From Cupriavidus sp. WGlv3 (GTDB taxonomy: Bacteria > Pseudomonadota > Gammaproteobacteria > Burkholderiales > Burkholderiaceae): a DNA stretch of 64,000 nt. A program made the translations under genes and the position numbers. Under the pieces are notes generated by a model that had not been told where the DNA came from, ran no database searches, and worked only from the letters and a program-made list of their open reading frames with translations. Below are positions 8,830 to 17,928 of this stretch, one piece after another (the stretch's first letter is position 1; the number at the start of each line of letters is the position of its first letter). Location: NCBI RefSeq assembly GCF_023952475.1, contig NZ_JALHRX010000003.1, forward strand, positions 62,001 through 126,000, read 5' to 3'.

Positions 8830-9849
8830 TTACAGCACCACCGGTTCGGGCTCGATGCGCACGCCGTAGCGGGCCTGCACGGTGTCGGCAATGCGGTTGG
8901 CCAGCGCCAGCAGCATCGCACCGGTGCCGCCGCCGTGGTGTACCAGCACCAGCGCCTGCTTGCCATAGACGCCCACGGGGCCGTCGCTCACGCCCTTGAA
9001 GCCGCAGCGGTCGATTAGCCAGCCGGCCGCCAGCTTGTACGAGCCGTCGGGCTGCGCATAGCTGACCAGATCCGGATGCGCCTGCAGCAAGGCGTCGCGT
9101 TGCGTGGCGCTGACCAGCGGGTTCTTGAAGAAGCTGCCGGCATTGCCCAGCAGTGCGGGGTCGGGCAGCTTGCGCGAGCGAATCGCGACCACGGCGTCGC
9201 GGATGGAGGCCGCGTCCGGCGCGGCCCGGCCATTCAGTTCACGCGCCAGTTCGCCGTACGACAGCACCGGCTGCCATCCCTTCGGCAGGCGCAGCGTGAC
9301 CGCGGTAATGATGTAGCGCCCCGCGCCGGCGCGCTTGAACAGGCTGTCGCGGTAGCCGAATTCGCACTCTTGCAGATCCAGCCACACGAAGGTGCCGGTG
9401 TGCCGGTCATAGGCGCGCACGCCGGCGAAGCGCTCGCGCAACTCCACCCCGTAGGCGCCGATGTTCTGGATCGGCGCCGCACCGGCGGTGCCGGGGATCA
9501 GCGCCAGGTTTTCCAGCCCCGGCATGCCGTCGGCGATGGTGCGGTTGACCAGCGCGCTCCAGTTTTCGCCCGCGCCCACGGTGACCAGCCAGGCATCGCC
9601 GCCTGCGCTGGGGGCTTCGACCTGGTAGCCGGGGATTTCCATCAGCAGCACCAGTGCGTCGAGATCGCCGGTCAGCACGACATTGCTGCCGCCACCCAGC
9701 ACCACCAGCGGCAAGCCTGCGGTGCGCGGGTCGGCCAGCGCCGTGATCAGGTCGGTCTCGCTGCGCACGTGCACCGCAAAGCGCGCGCGCGCATCGAATC
9801 CGAATGTATTGTGGCGACGCAGGGGATAGAATTCGTGGAAATCTGCCAT
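8830..9849 (-). CDS. murB: UDP-N-acetylenolpyruvoylglucosamine reductase
   Basis: FAD-dependent, NADPH-using enzyme that makes UDP-N-acetylmuramic acid for peptidoglycan. 339 aa, the E. coli-like (type I) length. FAD-binding loop VVLGGGSNVVL (about residues 48-58), PGTAGAAPIQNIGAYGVEL, catalytic Ser in GNAGSFFKNP, and the late Glu in GVRIEPEPVVL. Begins MADFHEFYPLRRHNTFGF, a normal family start. Divergent from yajQ, convergent with ppnP. Confidence 0.96.
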   Translation of the reverse strand: MADFHEFYPLRRHNTFGFDARARFAVHVRSETDLITALADPRTAGLPLVVLGGGSNVVLTGDLDALVLLMEIPGYQVEAPSAGGDAWLVTVGAGENWSALVNRTIADGMPGLENLALIPGTAGAAPIQNIGAYGVELRERFAGVRAYDRHTGTFVWLDLQECEFGYRDSLFKRAGAGRYIITAVTLRLPKGWQPVLSYGELARELNGRAAPDAASIRDAVVAIRSRKLPDPALLGNAGSFFKNPLVSATQRDALLQAHPDLVSYAQPDGSYKLAAGWLIDRCGFKGVSDGPVGVYGKQALVLVHHGGGTGAMLLALANRIADTVQARYGVRIEPEPVVL

Positions 9850-9972
9850 GCAAGGGAAAGGTGACGCGGCCGCCGCTGGTGTGCGCGACCCGGAACTGCG
9901 AGGTAGGCTGGATTATACGGAAGGCGCCGTGCGCGGCCGGCTTCCGGGCATACGGATCACAAGGAGAATGCA

Positions 9973-10458
9973 ATGCCGTCGTTTGACGTAGTGTGCGAAG
10001 CGAATATGGTCGAGGTGAAGAACGCCGTCGAGCAGGCCAACAAGGAAATCTCGACGCGCTTCGATTTCAAGGGCTCCGACGCCCGGGTCGAGCACAAGGA
10101 AAACGAGCTGACCGCCTTTGCCGACGATGATTTCAAGCTGGACCAGGTCAAGGACGTGCTGATCAGCAAGATGGCCAAGCGCAATGTCGACGTGCGCTTC
10201 CTGGATTATGGCAAGACCGAGAAGATCAGCGGCGACAAGGTCAAGCAGGTCATCACCATCAAGAAGGGCGTGACCGGCGACCTGTCCAAGAAGATCGTGC
10301 GCATGATCAAGGACAGCAAGATCAAGGTGCAGGCCAGCATCCAGGGCGACACGGTACGCGTGTCGGGCACCAAGCGCGACGACCTGCAGAACGTGATCGC
10401 GATGCTGCGCAAGGATGTGTCCGAGGCACCGCTGGACTTCAACAACTTCCGCGACTGA
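9973..10458 (+). CDS. YajQ family nucleotide-binding protein
   Basis: 161 aa, small cytosolic protein of the YajQ/DUF520 family, some members of which bind cyclic di-GMP. Start [18 protein letters not shown] with AAGGAG 7 nt before the ATG. The family segments [22 protein letters not shown]-like [31 protein letters not shown] and the C-terminal [12 protein letters not shown] are all present. Single-gene unit, divergent from murB and followed by a GC-rich region without a T-run. Confidence 0.95.
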
Positions 10459-10505
10459 GTGGCACCCGGGCCGGCTGCCCTGCCGGCGCCGCGCGCGGCC
10501 GCCGG

Positions 10506-10958
10506 TCAGCGTGGCTGCGGCAATCCCCCGATCTTCGCGCCCGCCTTGATGCCCTTTTGCGCGAACCACCCCCGGTTCATTTCCAGCGCATAGCGGATCG
10601 CTGCCTTCGGGCAATGGTTGTTTTCGGTGCGCGGCGCCATGTCTTCGATATTGACGATGGTGCCGTCGTCGGCCAGGAACGCGATCGACAGCGGCAACTC
10701 GGTATTGCGCATCCAGAAGCAGTGACCCGCCTTCTGCTCGAACACGAACAGCATGCCGGCATTGGGCGCCATTGATTTCCGGTACATCAGGCCTTGCTCG
10801 CGCGCGGCCGGCGTGGCCGCGACTTCGGCCTGGATCGCATACATGCCCGCGGTCAGCGGCGCAAGCGGCAGCGCGCCCTGGGCGTTGGCAGCGCCGACTG
10901 CCAGTGCGGCGATCACGAAGCAGCAGCGTGAGGTCAGGGTCTTCGACAACAGGGGCAT
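10506..10958 (-). CDS. DUF192 family exported protein
   Basis: 150 aa. Signal peptide MPLLSKTLTSRCCFVIAALA then VGAANAQ, followed by the DUF192 fold with EVAATPAAREQGLMYRKSM, MLFVFEQKAGHCFWMRNT, LPLSIAFLADDGTIVNIEDM and YALEMNRGWFAQKGIKAG. Family members are small periplasmic or outer-surface proteins of uncertain function. The frame is open to 11042, but the ATG at 10958 gives a normal signal peptide. The small Lys-rich gene lies upstream on the same strand, separated by a terminator. Confidence 0.85.
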   Translation of the reverse strand: MPLLSKTLTSRCCFVIAALAVGAANAQGALPLAPLTAGMYAIQAEVAATPAAREQGLMYRKSMAPNAGMLFVFEQKAGHCFWMRNTELPLSIAFLADDGTIVNIEDMAPRTENNHCPKAAIRYALEMNRGWFAQKGIKAGAKIGGLPQPR

Positions 10959-11053
10959 GATGGTCAGTCCGGGAAGGCTCGGCGTCGGGGCAGCCGCAAG
11001 CATAACGCAGGGTGCACGCGTGGCACGCCGCGCGCGGTGCAACCGCCACCAAC

Positions 11054-11085
11054 AAAAAAGGCAGGCGCCCTGGTGGCGGCCTGCC
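11054..11085 (-). terminator. terminator of the Lys-rich small gene
   Basis: On the minus strand GGCAGGC (11085-11079) pairs with GCCTGCC (11066-11060) and is followed by TTTTTT. A T-rich stretch on the other side (11086-11095) would also let it act on plus-strand transcripts. Confidence 0.75.
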
Positions 11086-11132
11086 CTTCTTTTTGATGCC
11101 GGCGCACGGCCCGGCAGTGGCGCCAGCCCTGG

Positions 11133-11339
11133 TTACGCGGCCGGGGCTGCGGCAGCAGCGGTTTCCTTCTTCTTGCTGTGCTTCTTGTGGGTGGCCTTCT
11201 TCTTGGCGGTCTTCTTCGGGGCTTCCTTGGTGGCCGCGGCCGCGGCCGCGGGCGTGGCCGGCTCGGCAGGCGCAGCGGCCTGGGCGAAGGCGCCGGTGGC
11301 GAACAGGCCGACAACCAGTGCAGCGATCAGTTTTTTCAT
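11133..11339 (-). CDS. small Ala/Lys-rich exported protein
   Basis: 68 aa. A clear signal peptide, MKKLIAALVVGLFATGAFAQ, with cleavage expected after AFA; the mature part is Ala/Pro-rich then a Lys-rich block (KEAPKKTAKKKATHKKHSKK) and an Ala tail. Mature protein is only about 49 residues and strongly basic. GAGGTAA lies 7-8 nt before the ATG, and a terminator follows, which supports a real gene. Low-complexity basic periplasmic proteins of this kind are common in Burkholderiaceae; function unknown. It might bind nucleic acid or anionic cell wall polymers (speculation). Confidence 0.75.
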   Translation of the reverse strand: MKKLIAALVVGLFATGAFAQAAAPAEPATPAAAAAATKEAPKKTAKKKATHKKHSKKKETAAAAAPAA

Positions 11340-11446
11340 GGCGTATTACCTCGAAGGATAAAAGCAGTCGGGAAAGTGGTGACGCGTGGTTGGACGTGTC
11401 CCCGACAAGAACGAGGCCGCTGTTGGCAGCGTTGACGGTCGATCTG

Positions 11447-12109
11447 TTATTTTTTGTAACGTAGGCGCCGCTTGGTGTCGTTCGCCTGTTTGGTCTTGAA
11501 GACATGAGCGCGCAAGGGTGGTGCCGGACGTCCCGCAGAAGTGGCCAGCGGCAGACCCGACTCGGCGAGCGGCACCTCGCAGCTTTCGCCGGGCGCGAGG
11601 CCGAGCGCGCGCAGGTCGAGCGCGCCGATGGCCACCCGGATCAGCCGCAGCGTCGGAAACCCCACCGCCGCCGTCATGCGCCGCACCTGCCGGTTCTTGC
11701 CTTCCCGGATCTTCAGCTCCAGCCACGCGGTCGGGATGGCGGCGCGAAAGCGCACCGGCGGATGCCGCGGCCACAGCCAGTCGGGTGCTTCGATGGCGCG
11801 TACCGTCGCTGACTGGGTCATGAAGTCCCCAAGATCGACCCCGGCGCGCAGGCGGGCGAGGGCGTCCGCGTCGGGAATGCCTTCGACCTGCGCCAGATAG
11901 GTCTTCTCGAGCTTGTGGCGCGGGTCGGCGATGCGCGCCTGCAGCGCGCCATCGTCAGTCAGCAGCAGCAAGCCCTCGCTGTCGGCATCGAGCCGGCCGG
12001 CCGGATAGACGCCGGGCACCGACACACAGGAGGCCAAAGTCGGCCGCGTCGGGTGTTCCGAGAACTGGCTCATGGTGCCAAACGGCTTGTTCAGGGCGAT
12101 CAGGGTCAT
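11447..12109 (-). CDS. pseudouridine synthase, RsuA/RluE type
   Basis: Isomerises a uridine to pseudouridine in rRNA. 220 aa. Catalytic motif GRLDADSEGLLLLT (catalytic Asp in GRLD), then LEKTYLAQVEG and IREGKNRQVRRMTAAVGFPT, all typical for the RsuA branch; it starts directly with LIALNKPFGTMSQF, so the N-terminal S4 domain is missing, as in RluE. That points to 23S rRNA but the target base cannot be told from sequence. ATG at 12109 chosen; a TTG three codons upstream is possible. Divergent from icd. Confidence 0.88.
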   Translation of the reverse strand: MTLIALNKPFGTMSQFSEHPTRPTLASCVSVPGVYPAGRLDADSEGLLLLTDDGALQARIADPRHKLEKTYLAQVEGIPDADALARLRAGVDLGDFMTQSATVRAIEAPDWLWPRHPPVRFRAAIPTAWLELKIREGKNRQVRRMTAAVGFPTLRLIRVAIGALDLRALGLAPGESCEVPLAESGLPLATSAGRPAPPLRAHVFKTKQANDTKRRLRYKK

Positions 12110-12224
12110 GGGGCGCAAGTATGCCGCAGCGGCGCGTGTGCAGGTCGGTCAGGTCGGCCGGATCGGGGTCCGGCCCGATTGGCGGATGATGAAAAATTGC
12201 TGCATAATATAAAATTAGTCTTGT

Positions 12225-12238
12225 GTCTTATATAAGAC
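12225..12238. promoter_or_regulatory. palindrome GTCTTATATAAGAC (copy 2)
   Basis: Perfect 14-bp palindrome between the pseudouridine synthase gene and icd, about 150 bp before the icd ATG, with an extra half-like GTCTTG just to its left (12218-12223). The 12-bp core is identical to the one at 7241-7252. A candidate -10 TACAAT for icd sits at 12303-12308, which would put the palindrome near -83. Confidence 0.55.
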
Positions 12239-12387
12239 TGAAGCCGATCAGGCATGGCGCCGGCATGATGCACGGCAGTATGGGCTGGGCATCCAGGCCC
12301 GCTACAATGCACAGCGCCATCTCCCCGAATCTCGCCGTCCGGCCACGAACCGGCGGCAGTCACAACCGTTCCGTAACTGGAGACGTC

Positions 12388-13638
12388 ATGTACCAACACA
12401 TCAAGGTTCCGGCAGGCGAAAAGATCACCGTCAACCAGGACTTTTCGCTCAATGTCCCGGACAACCCGATCATTCCTTATATCGAAGGCGACGGTACGGG
12501 CCTCGATATCACCCCGGTGATGATCAAGGTGGTCGACGCGGCCGTGGCCAAGGCCTACGGCGGCAAGCGCAAGATCGCCTGGATGGAGATCTATGCCGGC
12601 GAGAAGTCGACCAAGGTCTACGGCCCGGACGTGTGGCTGCCGGATGAAACCCTGGACGTGCTGAAGGAATACGTGGTTTCGATCAAGGGTCCGCTGACCA
12701 CGCCGGTCGGCGGCGGCATCCGCTCGCTCAACGTGGCCCTGCGCCAGCAGCTGGACCTTTATGTCTGCCTGCGCCCGGTACGCTACTTCAAGGGCGTGCC
12801 CTCACCCGTGCGCGAGCCGGAAAAGACCGATATGGTGATCTTCCGCGAGAACTCGGAAGACATTTACGCCGGCATCGAATGGGCCGCCGAGAGCGACCAG
12901 GCCAAGAAGCTGATCGCCTTCCTGCAGAACGAGATGGGCGTGAAGAAGATCCGCTTCCCGGCGACGTCGGGCATCGGCGTCAAGCCGGTGTCGCGCGAGG
13001 GCACCGAGCGCCTGGTGCGCAAGGCGATCCAGTACGCGATCGACAACGACAAGCCGTCGGTGACGCTGGTGCACAAGGGCAACATCATGAAGTTCACCGA
13101 AGGTGGCTTCCGCGACTGGGGCTATGAGCTGGCACAGAAGGAATTCGGTGCAGAGCTGGTCGACGGCGGCCCGTGGTGCAAGTTCAAGAACCCGAAGACC
13201 GGCAAGGACATCGTGGTCAAGGATGCCATTGCCGACGCCTTCCTGCAGCAGATCCTGCTGCGCCCGGCCGAGTACTCGGTGATCGCCACGCTGAACCTCA
13301 ACGGCGACTACGTCTCCGATGCGCTGGCGGCGCAAGTTGGCGGCATCGGCATCGCGCCGGGCGCCAACATGTCGGATTCGGTGGCGATGTTCGAAGCCAC
13401 CCACGGCACCGCGCCGAAGTACGCCGGCAAGGATTACGTCAATCCGGGCTCGGAAATCCTGTCGGCCGAAATGATGCTGCGCCACATGGGCTGGACCGAG
13501 GCCGCCGACCTGATCATCGCGTCGATGGAGAAGTCGATCCTGTCCAAAAAGGTCACCTACGATTTCGCCCGCCTGCTGGAAGGCGCGACGCAGGTGTCGT
13601 GCTCGGGCTTCGGGCAGGTGATGATCGACAATATGTAA
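12388..13638 (+). CDS. icd: isocitrate dehydrogenase (NADP-dependent)
   Basis: Oxidative decarboxylation of isocitrate to 2-oxoglutarate in the TCA cycle. 416 aa, exactly the E. coli enzyme length. Substrate loop with the regulatory Ser [34 protein letters not shown], and the NADP-specific loop [17 protein letters not shown]. Start [16 protein letters not shown] with GGAG 7 nt upstream; the frame is open to 12223 but that stretch is leader. Monocistronic with terminator at 13674. The Ser in the SLNV loop is the residue phosphorylated by AceK in E. coli. Confidence 0.97.
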   Translation: MYQHIKVPAGEKITVNQDFSLNVPDNPIIPYIEGDGTGLDITPVMIKVVDAAVAKAYGGKRKIAWMEIYAGEKSTKVYGPDVWLPDETLDVLKEYVVSIKGPLTTPVGGGIRSLNVALRQQLDLYVCLRPVRYFKGVPSPVREPEKTDMVIFRENSEDIYAGIEWAAESDQAKKLIAFLQNEMGVKKIRFPATSGIGVKPVSREGTERLVRKAIQYAIDNDKPSVTLVHKGNIMKFTEGGFRDWGYELAQKEFGAELVDGGPWCKFKNPKTGKDIVVKDAIADAFLQQILLRPAEYSVIATLNLNGDYVSDALAAQVGGIGIAPGANMSDSVAMFEATHGTAPKYAGKDYVNPGSEILSAEMMLRHMGWTEAADLIIASMEKSILSKKVTYDFARLLEGATQVSCSGFGQVMIDNM

Positions 13639-13673
13639 GCACAGACTCCCGCCAAGGCGGGCGTACTGTCGGC

Positions 13674-13711
13674 AAAACCCCGGTGCTGGTTACCCAGTAC
13701 CGGGGTTTTTT
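13674..13711 (+). terminator. icd terminator
   Basis: AAAACCCCGGT, loop, ACCGGGGTTTTTT: stem of 9 or more bp and a six-T run, directly after icd. Confidence 0.9.
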
Positions 13712-13778
13712 CTTGCCGGGCGCCGCGGCGTTGCCTAGAACTTCAGGACTGACGGGCATCCGGCCCGGGGAGACTGGC

Positions 13779-14240
13779 ATGGACGATCCCTTCCGCCGCA
13801 CCGCGTTCGGCGCGGCCGTTTTCTACAAGGATCCGCTGGCGGCGCTGGACTGGCTCGAGCGCGCGTTCGGGTTCGAGCGGGTCATGGTGATCCGCGACCA
13901 GCAGGGGCAGCTGGTGCATTCCGAAATGCGTTTCGGCGACAGCTACCTGATGGTGGGCAGCGAGTGGGCCGACTTTACCGCCAGCCCGGCGTCGATCGGG
14001 GGCAAGAACACCCAGACCGTGCATGTGCATTTGCCGGATGGGCTCGACCAGCATTGCGAGCGGGCCCGGGCTGCCGGTGCCGCGATACTGCGCGAGCCGC
14101 AGGACGAGTTCTATGGCGACCGGACCTACACCGCCCGCGATGCCGAGGGTCATGTCTGGACCTTCGGCCAGACTGTGCGCAAGGTCACCAAGGAGGAGGC
14201 CGAACAGGCCAGCGGCCTGAAGATCGACGGCTGGACCTGA
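13779..14240 (+). CDS. VOC (glyoxalase/PhnB-like) family protein
   Basis: 153 aa, single vicinal-oxygen-chelate fold. Start MDDPFRRTAFGAAVFYKDPL with GGGGAGA upstream; contains LDWLERAFGFERVMVIRDQQ, GDSYLMVGSEW, QTVHVHLPDGLDQH and AEGHVWTFGQT, matching the PhnB-like group that often has no known substrate. The C-terminal VTKEEAEQASGLKIDGWT is a tail frequently seen in this subgroup. Between two terminators, so an independent unit. Could be a resistance or small-molecule enzyme; not decidable. Confidence 0.82.
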   Translation: MDDPFRRTAFGAAVFYKDPLAALDWLERAFGFERVMVIRDQQGQLVHSEMRFGDSYLMVGSEWADFTASPASIGGKNTQTVHVHLPDGLDQHCERARAAGAAILREPQDEFYGDRTYTARDAEGHVWTFGQTVRKVTKEEAEQASGLKIDGWT

Positions 14241-14284
14241 GCCGGCGCGAGCGGGGCCGCGAGGAAGGCCGGCCCAAACACCAG

Positions 14285-14309
14285 AAAGCCCGGCGCCAGG
14301 CCGGGCTTT
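14285..14309. terminator. terminator after the VOC gene
   Basis: AAAGCCCGGC, short loop, GCCGGGCTTT; symmetric with A and T flanks. Confidence 0.7.
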
Positions 14310-14465
14310 CGATCGGGTGTGCGTGCCGCTGATGCGAGCCGGTGCCCGCCGCGCCGCCCTTGGCGGCCAGCGGGGCGCTGGCATCGGTCCCGTCCCGGGG
14401 GAATCCCCCCACCCTGGTTGACCGCTCCGGTGGCTCTGCGGCCGGGGATGCGGTCGTGGCGCGCT

Positions 14466-14672
14466 TTAGCTGGCGTCCTGGATATTGGTGGCTTGCTTGC
14501 CCTTCGGGCCCTGGACCACCTCGAACGAGACGCGCTGGCCTTCCTTCAGCGTCTTGAAGCCCGCCATCTGGATAGCCGAAAAGTGCGCAAACAGTTCTTC
14601 TTCGCCCTCGTCCGGCTTGATGAACCCGAATCCCTTGGCGTCATTGAACCATTTGACGATACCGCTTGCCAT
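14466..14672 (-). CDS. cold-shock-domain protein (CspA family)
   Basis: 68-aa single cold-shock domain, an RNA chaperone. [18 protein letters not shown] carries RNP1 (KGFGFI) and LFAHFSAI gives RNP2. GGGGGAGT lies just before the ATG at 14672; the frame is open 4 codons further but that start would overlap the ribosome site. Burkholderiaceae carry several such paralogues, so I do not assign a letter. Confidence 0.95.
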   Translation of the reverse strand: MASGIVKWFNDAKGFGFIKPDEGEEELFAHFSAIQMAGFKTLKEGQRVSFEVVQGPKGKQATNIQDAS

Positions 14673-15147
14673 ATACTCCCCCAACGAAATAGCAGATTTT
14701 CAAGCGGGGAAGCTTGCCAGCCAGACGGCACGGACTGCGGCGCCATGGCTGGCCGCGTGCTGACATGCGGCCGGCGATGACGCGCGGCGGGTGCTATCGC
14801 GAGACGGCCAGTCTGATTGCTGACTCGCCGCCGCGGGCCGTGGGCCTCCCTGCTCACGGATCACCCGCCTTGGCTGTTGCTTTGGCTCGCTGCCTTCGGT
14901 GGGTGTGCGGCCGATTTTTCTGGCAAAGCCGAAGACTGTCAAGCTGGCGGATTCCCCACTGCCAGAAGGGTGTGGCAGGAACAGGACGGCGCCTGGTGTT
15001 ACCGTTGCCATGAATCGGCGGCCGCCGGGCCCGGATTTTCAGACGGTGCGGCGACGTGCCTTGCAAGGCCTTCCGCGGAACCATCCGCTCCCATTCACCA
15101 CGGAAAACCGGTGGCCGGACTCTTGAATCCACCGCCTTTTCCCCAAA
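14673..15147. other. intergenic region without a recognisable gene
   Basis: About 475 bp between the cold-shock gene and the clpS promoter. It must contain the csp promoter and 5' leader (minus strand). Short frames exist in several directions, but none has a ribosome site or a family signature. I see no RNA gene or repeat. Confidence 0.5.
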
Positions 15148-15175
15148 TTGCAGAGTTGCGAGTAAGGGTTAGAAT
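15148..15175 (+). promoter_or_regulatory. promoter of clpS-clpA
   Basis: TTGCAG (15148-15153), 16-nt spacer, TAGAAT (15170-15175). The expected start is about 15182, the A of the clpS ATG, so the transcript may be leaderless. Confidence 0.55.
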
Positions 15176-15181
15176 AAAGCC

Positions 15182-15508
15182 ATGGCTACACGGCTTGCGA
15201 ATGTCCCACAACGCGAAGCGGGCACCATCCTGGAGCGCAAAGAGCAGGCGCTGAAACCGCCTGCCATGTTCAAGGTGGTGCTGCTGAACGACGACTACAC
15301 TCCGATGGAGTTTGTCGTGATGATCCTGCAGCAGTATTTCAGCAGGGACCGGGAAACGGCGACGCAGATCATGCTGACCGTGCACCGGGAAGGAAAGGGC
15401 GTCTGTGGTATCTACACCAGGGATATCGCGGCGACTAAGGTCGAGCTGGTGTCAACGCACGCGCGGCAGGCGGGGCACCCCCTGCAGTGCGTGATGGAGG
15501 AAGCATGA
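15182..15508 (+). CDS. clpS: ATP-dependent Clp protease adaptor ClpS
   Basis: Binds N-degron substrates and hands them to ClpAP. 108 aa: flexible N-terminus ([18 protein letters not shown]), then [20 protein letters not shown] with the N-degron-contacting [25 protein letters not shown] and a C-terminal segment ending QCVMEEA. The stop overlaps the clpA start (ATGA), so translation is coupled. The nearest SD-like AAGGG is 13 nt before the ATG and a -10 box ends 6 nt before it. Confidence 0.96.
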   Translation: MATRLANVPQREAGTILERKEQALKPPAMFKVVLLNDDYTPMEFVVMILQQYFSRDRETATQIMLTVHREGKGVCGIYTRDIAATKVELVSTHARQAGHPLQCVMEEA

Positions 15509-17799
15509 TTGCGCAAGAATTGGAAGTGAGCCTGCATATGGCTTTTGTCGAAGCCAGGCAGGCACGCCACGAGTTCATTACCGTGGAGCACCTGCTGCTG
15601 GCATTGCTCGACAATCCCACGGCAGCTGAAGTCTTGCGCGCCTGCGCGGCCAATATCGAGGACCTGCGCACCAGCCTTAAGAACTTCATCGCGGACAACA
15701 CGCCGGTGGTACCGGGGACCGACGAGGTCGATACCCAGCCCACGCTGGGTTTCCAGCGCGTGATCCAGCGCGCCATCATGCATGTCCAGTCGACTTCCAA
15801 CGGCAAGAAGGAAGTCACCGGCGCCAACGTGCTGGTCGCGATTTTCGGCGAGAAGGATTCGCACGCGGTCTATTACCTGCAGCAGCAGGGCGTGACGCGC
15901 CTGGACGTGGTCAATTTCATCAGCCACGGCATCCGCAAGGACCAGTCCGAGCCGGCCAAGCATGGCGAGGCGGCCGGCGAGGGCGAGGGCGGCGACGGCA
16001 AGGAAAGCCCGCTCGAGCAATACACCCAGAACCTGAACGCGCTGGCCAAGGCCGGCAAGATCGATCCGCTCATCGGCCGCGAGAGCGAAGTCGAGCGCGT
16101 AGTCCAGGTGCTGTGCCGCCGGCGCAAGAACAACCCGCTGCTGGTGGGCGAGGCCGGCGTCGGCAAGACCGCGATTGCGGAAGGCCTGGCATGGCGCATC
16201 ACCAAGAACGAGGTGCCGGATATCCTGGAAAAGGCCACCGTCTACTCGCTCGACATGGGCGCGCTGCTGGCCGGCACCAAGTACCGCGGCGATTTCGAGC
16301 AGCGCCTGAAGGGCGTGCTCAAGTCGCTCAAGGACAATCCCAACGCGATCCTGTTCATCGACGAGATCCACACGCTGATCGGCGCGGGCGCCGCCTCGGG
16401 CGGGACGCTGGACGCGAGCAACCTGCTCAAGCCGGCGCTGTCGTCGGGCCAGCTCAAGTGCATCGGCGCGACCACCTTCACCGAATACCGCGGCATCTTC
16501 GAGAAGGACGCGGCGCTGTCGCGGCGCTTCCAGAAGATCGACGTGGTCGAGCCGTCGGTGGACCAGACCGTGCAGATCCTGCGCGGGCTGAAGTCGCGCT
16601 TCGAGGAACACCATGGCGTCAAGTACGCGTCGTCGGCGCTGACCGCCGCGGCCGAGCTGTCGGCGCGCTTCATCACCGACCGCCACTTGCCGGACAAGGC
16701 CATCGACGTGATCGACGAAGCCGGCGCGGCGCAGCGCATCCTGCCGAAGTCCAAGCAGAAGAAGACCATCGGCAAGGGCGAGATCGAGGACATCGTCTCG
16801 CGCATCGCGCGCATCCCGCCGCAGAGCGTGAACCAGGATGACCGCAGCAAGCTGCAGACGCTGGAACGCGACCTGAAGTCGGTGGTGTTCGGCCAGGATC
16901 CGGCGATCGAGGCGCTGGCCTCGGCGATCAAGATGTCGCGCGCGGGCCTGGGCAAGACCGACAAGCCGATCGGCTCGTTCCTGTTCTCGGGCCCCACCGG
17001 CGTGGGCAAGACCGAGGTCGCCAAGCAGCTGGCCTTCATCATGGGCATCGAGCTGCTGCGCTTCGACATGTCCGAATACATGGAACGCCATGCGGTGAGC
17101 CGCCTGATCGGCGCGCCGCCGGGATACGTTGGCTTCGACCAGGGCGGCCTGCTGACCGAGGCCGTGACCAAGAAGCCGCACTGCGTGCTGCTGCTGGACG
17201 AAATCGAGAAAGCGCATCCGGATATCTTCAATATCCTGCTGCAGGTGATGGACCATGGTTCGCTGACCGACAACAACGGCCGGCGCGCCGACTTCCGCAA
17301 CGTGATCATCATCATGACCACCAACGCGGGGGCGGAGACCATGAACCGCGCCACCATCGGCTTTACCAGCTCGCGCGAGCAGGGCGACGAGATGGCCGAC
17401 ATCAAGCGCATGTTCACGCCGGAGTTCCGCAACCGGCTGGATGCCACCATCAGCTTCCGCTCGCTCGATGAGGAAATCATCCTGCGCGTGGTCGACAAGT
17501 TCCTGATGCAGCTGGAAGAGCAGCTGCACGAGAAGAAGGTGGAAGCCAGCTTCAGCGAGAAGCTGCGCAAGTTCCTGGCGCACAAGGGCTTCGATCCGCT
17601 GATGGGGGCGCGGCCGATGCAGCGCCTGATCCAGGACATGATCCGCAAGGCGCTGGCCGACGAGCTGCTGTTCGGCCGCCTGGTCTCCGGCGGCAAGGTG
17701 GTGGTGGATCTGGACGAGCAGGACCAGATCAAGCTCGATTTCTCCGAGATCGAGCCCGAACCGCCCGAGGCGCCCGAGGAACAGCGCGCAGAAGCCTGA
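15505..17799 (+). CDS. clpA: ATP-dependent Clp protease ATP-binding subunit ClpA
   Basis: AAA+ unfoldase that feeds ClpP. 764 aa. Clp N-domain at the start ([18 protein letters not shown]), first AAA domain with Walker A GEAGVGKT and Walker [10 protein letters not shown], second with GPTGVGKT and [12 protein letters not shown], and ATIGF, the loop that docks ClpP. Starts at the ATG overlapping the clpS stop, 18 bp inside the longest open frame, because AGGAAG precedes it. Ends before a strong terminator. clpP is not in this window. Confidence 0.97.
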   Translation: MIAQELEVSLHMAFVEARQARHEFITVEHLLLALLDNPTAAEVLRACAANIEDLRTSLKNFIADNTPVVPGTDEVDTQPTLGFQRVIQRAIMHVQSTSNGKKEVTGANVLVAIFGEKDSHAVYYLQQQGVTRLDVVNFISHGIRKDQSEPAKHGEAAGEGEGGDGKESPLEQYTQNLNALAKAGKIDPLIGRESEVERVVQVLCRRRKNNPLLVGEAGVGKTAIAEGLAWRITKNEVPDILEKATVYSLDMGALLAGTKYRGDFEQRLKGVLKSLKDNPNAILFIDEIHTLIGAGAASGGTLDASNLLKPALSSGQLKCIGATTFTEYRGIFEKDAALSRRFQKIDVVEPSVDQTVQILRGLKSRFEEHHGVKYASSALTAAAELSARFITDRHLPDKAIDVIDEAGAAQRILPKSKQKKTIGKGEIEDIVSRIARIPPQSVNQDDRSKLQTLERDLKSVVFGQDPAIEALASAIKMSRAGLGKTDKPIGSFLFSGPTGVGKTEVAKQLAFIMGIELLRFDMSEYMERHAVSRLIGAPPGYVGFDQGGLLTEAVTKKPHCVLLLDEIEKAHPDIFNILLQVMDHGSLTDNNGRRADFRNVIIIMTTNAGAETMNRATIGFTSSREQGDEMADIKRMFTPEFRNRLDATISFRSLDEEIILRVVDKFLMQLEEQLHEKKVEASFSEKLRKFLAHKGFDPLMGARPMQRLIQDMIRKALADELLFGRLVSGGKVVVDLDEQDQIKLDFSEIEPEPPEAPEEQRAEA

Positions 17800-17850
17800 G
17801 CGATATTCGGCCGCGTTGCCAGCAACGGGGTCGATCATCGGGCAAAATAG

Positions 17851-17884
17851 CGGGGCGGCCACACTGGCCGCCCCGTTTCTTTTT
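17851..17884 (+). terminator. clpA terminator
   Basis: CGGGGCGGCC, loop ACACT, GGCCGCCCCG (10-bp perfect stem) then TTTCTTTTT. Confidence 0.92.
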
Positions 17885-17928
17885 CCGTGCCGCCCCACGC
17901 CTCCAGCGCCTCGAAACCGAACGCCCCG

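Noticed and set aside
12198..12238. Promoter for icd built from TTGCTG and AT-rich DNA around the palindrome
   Set aside because: No -35/-10 pair with acceptable spacing; TACAAT at 12303-12308 is a better -10 though its -35 is weak.
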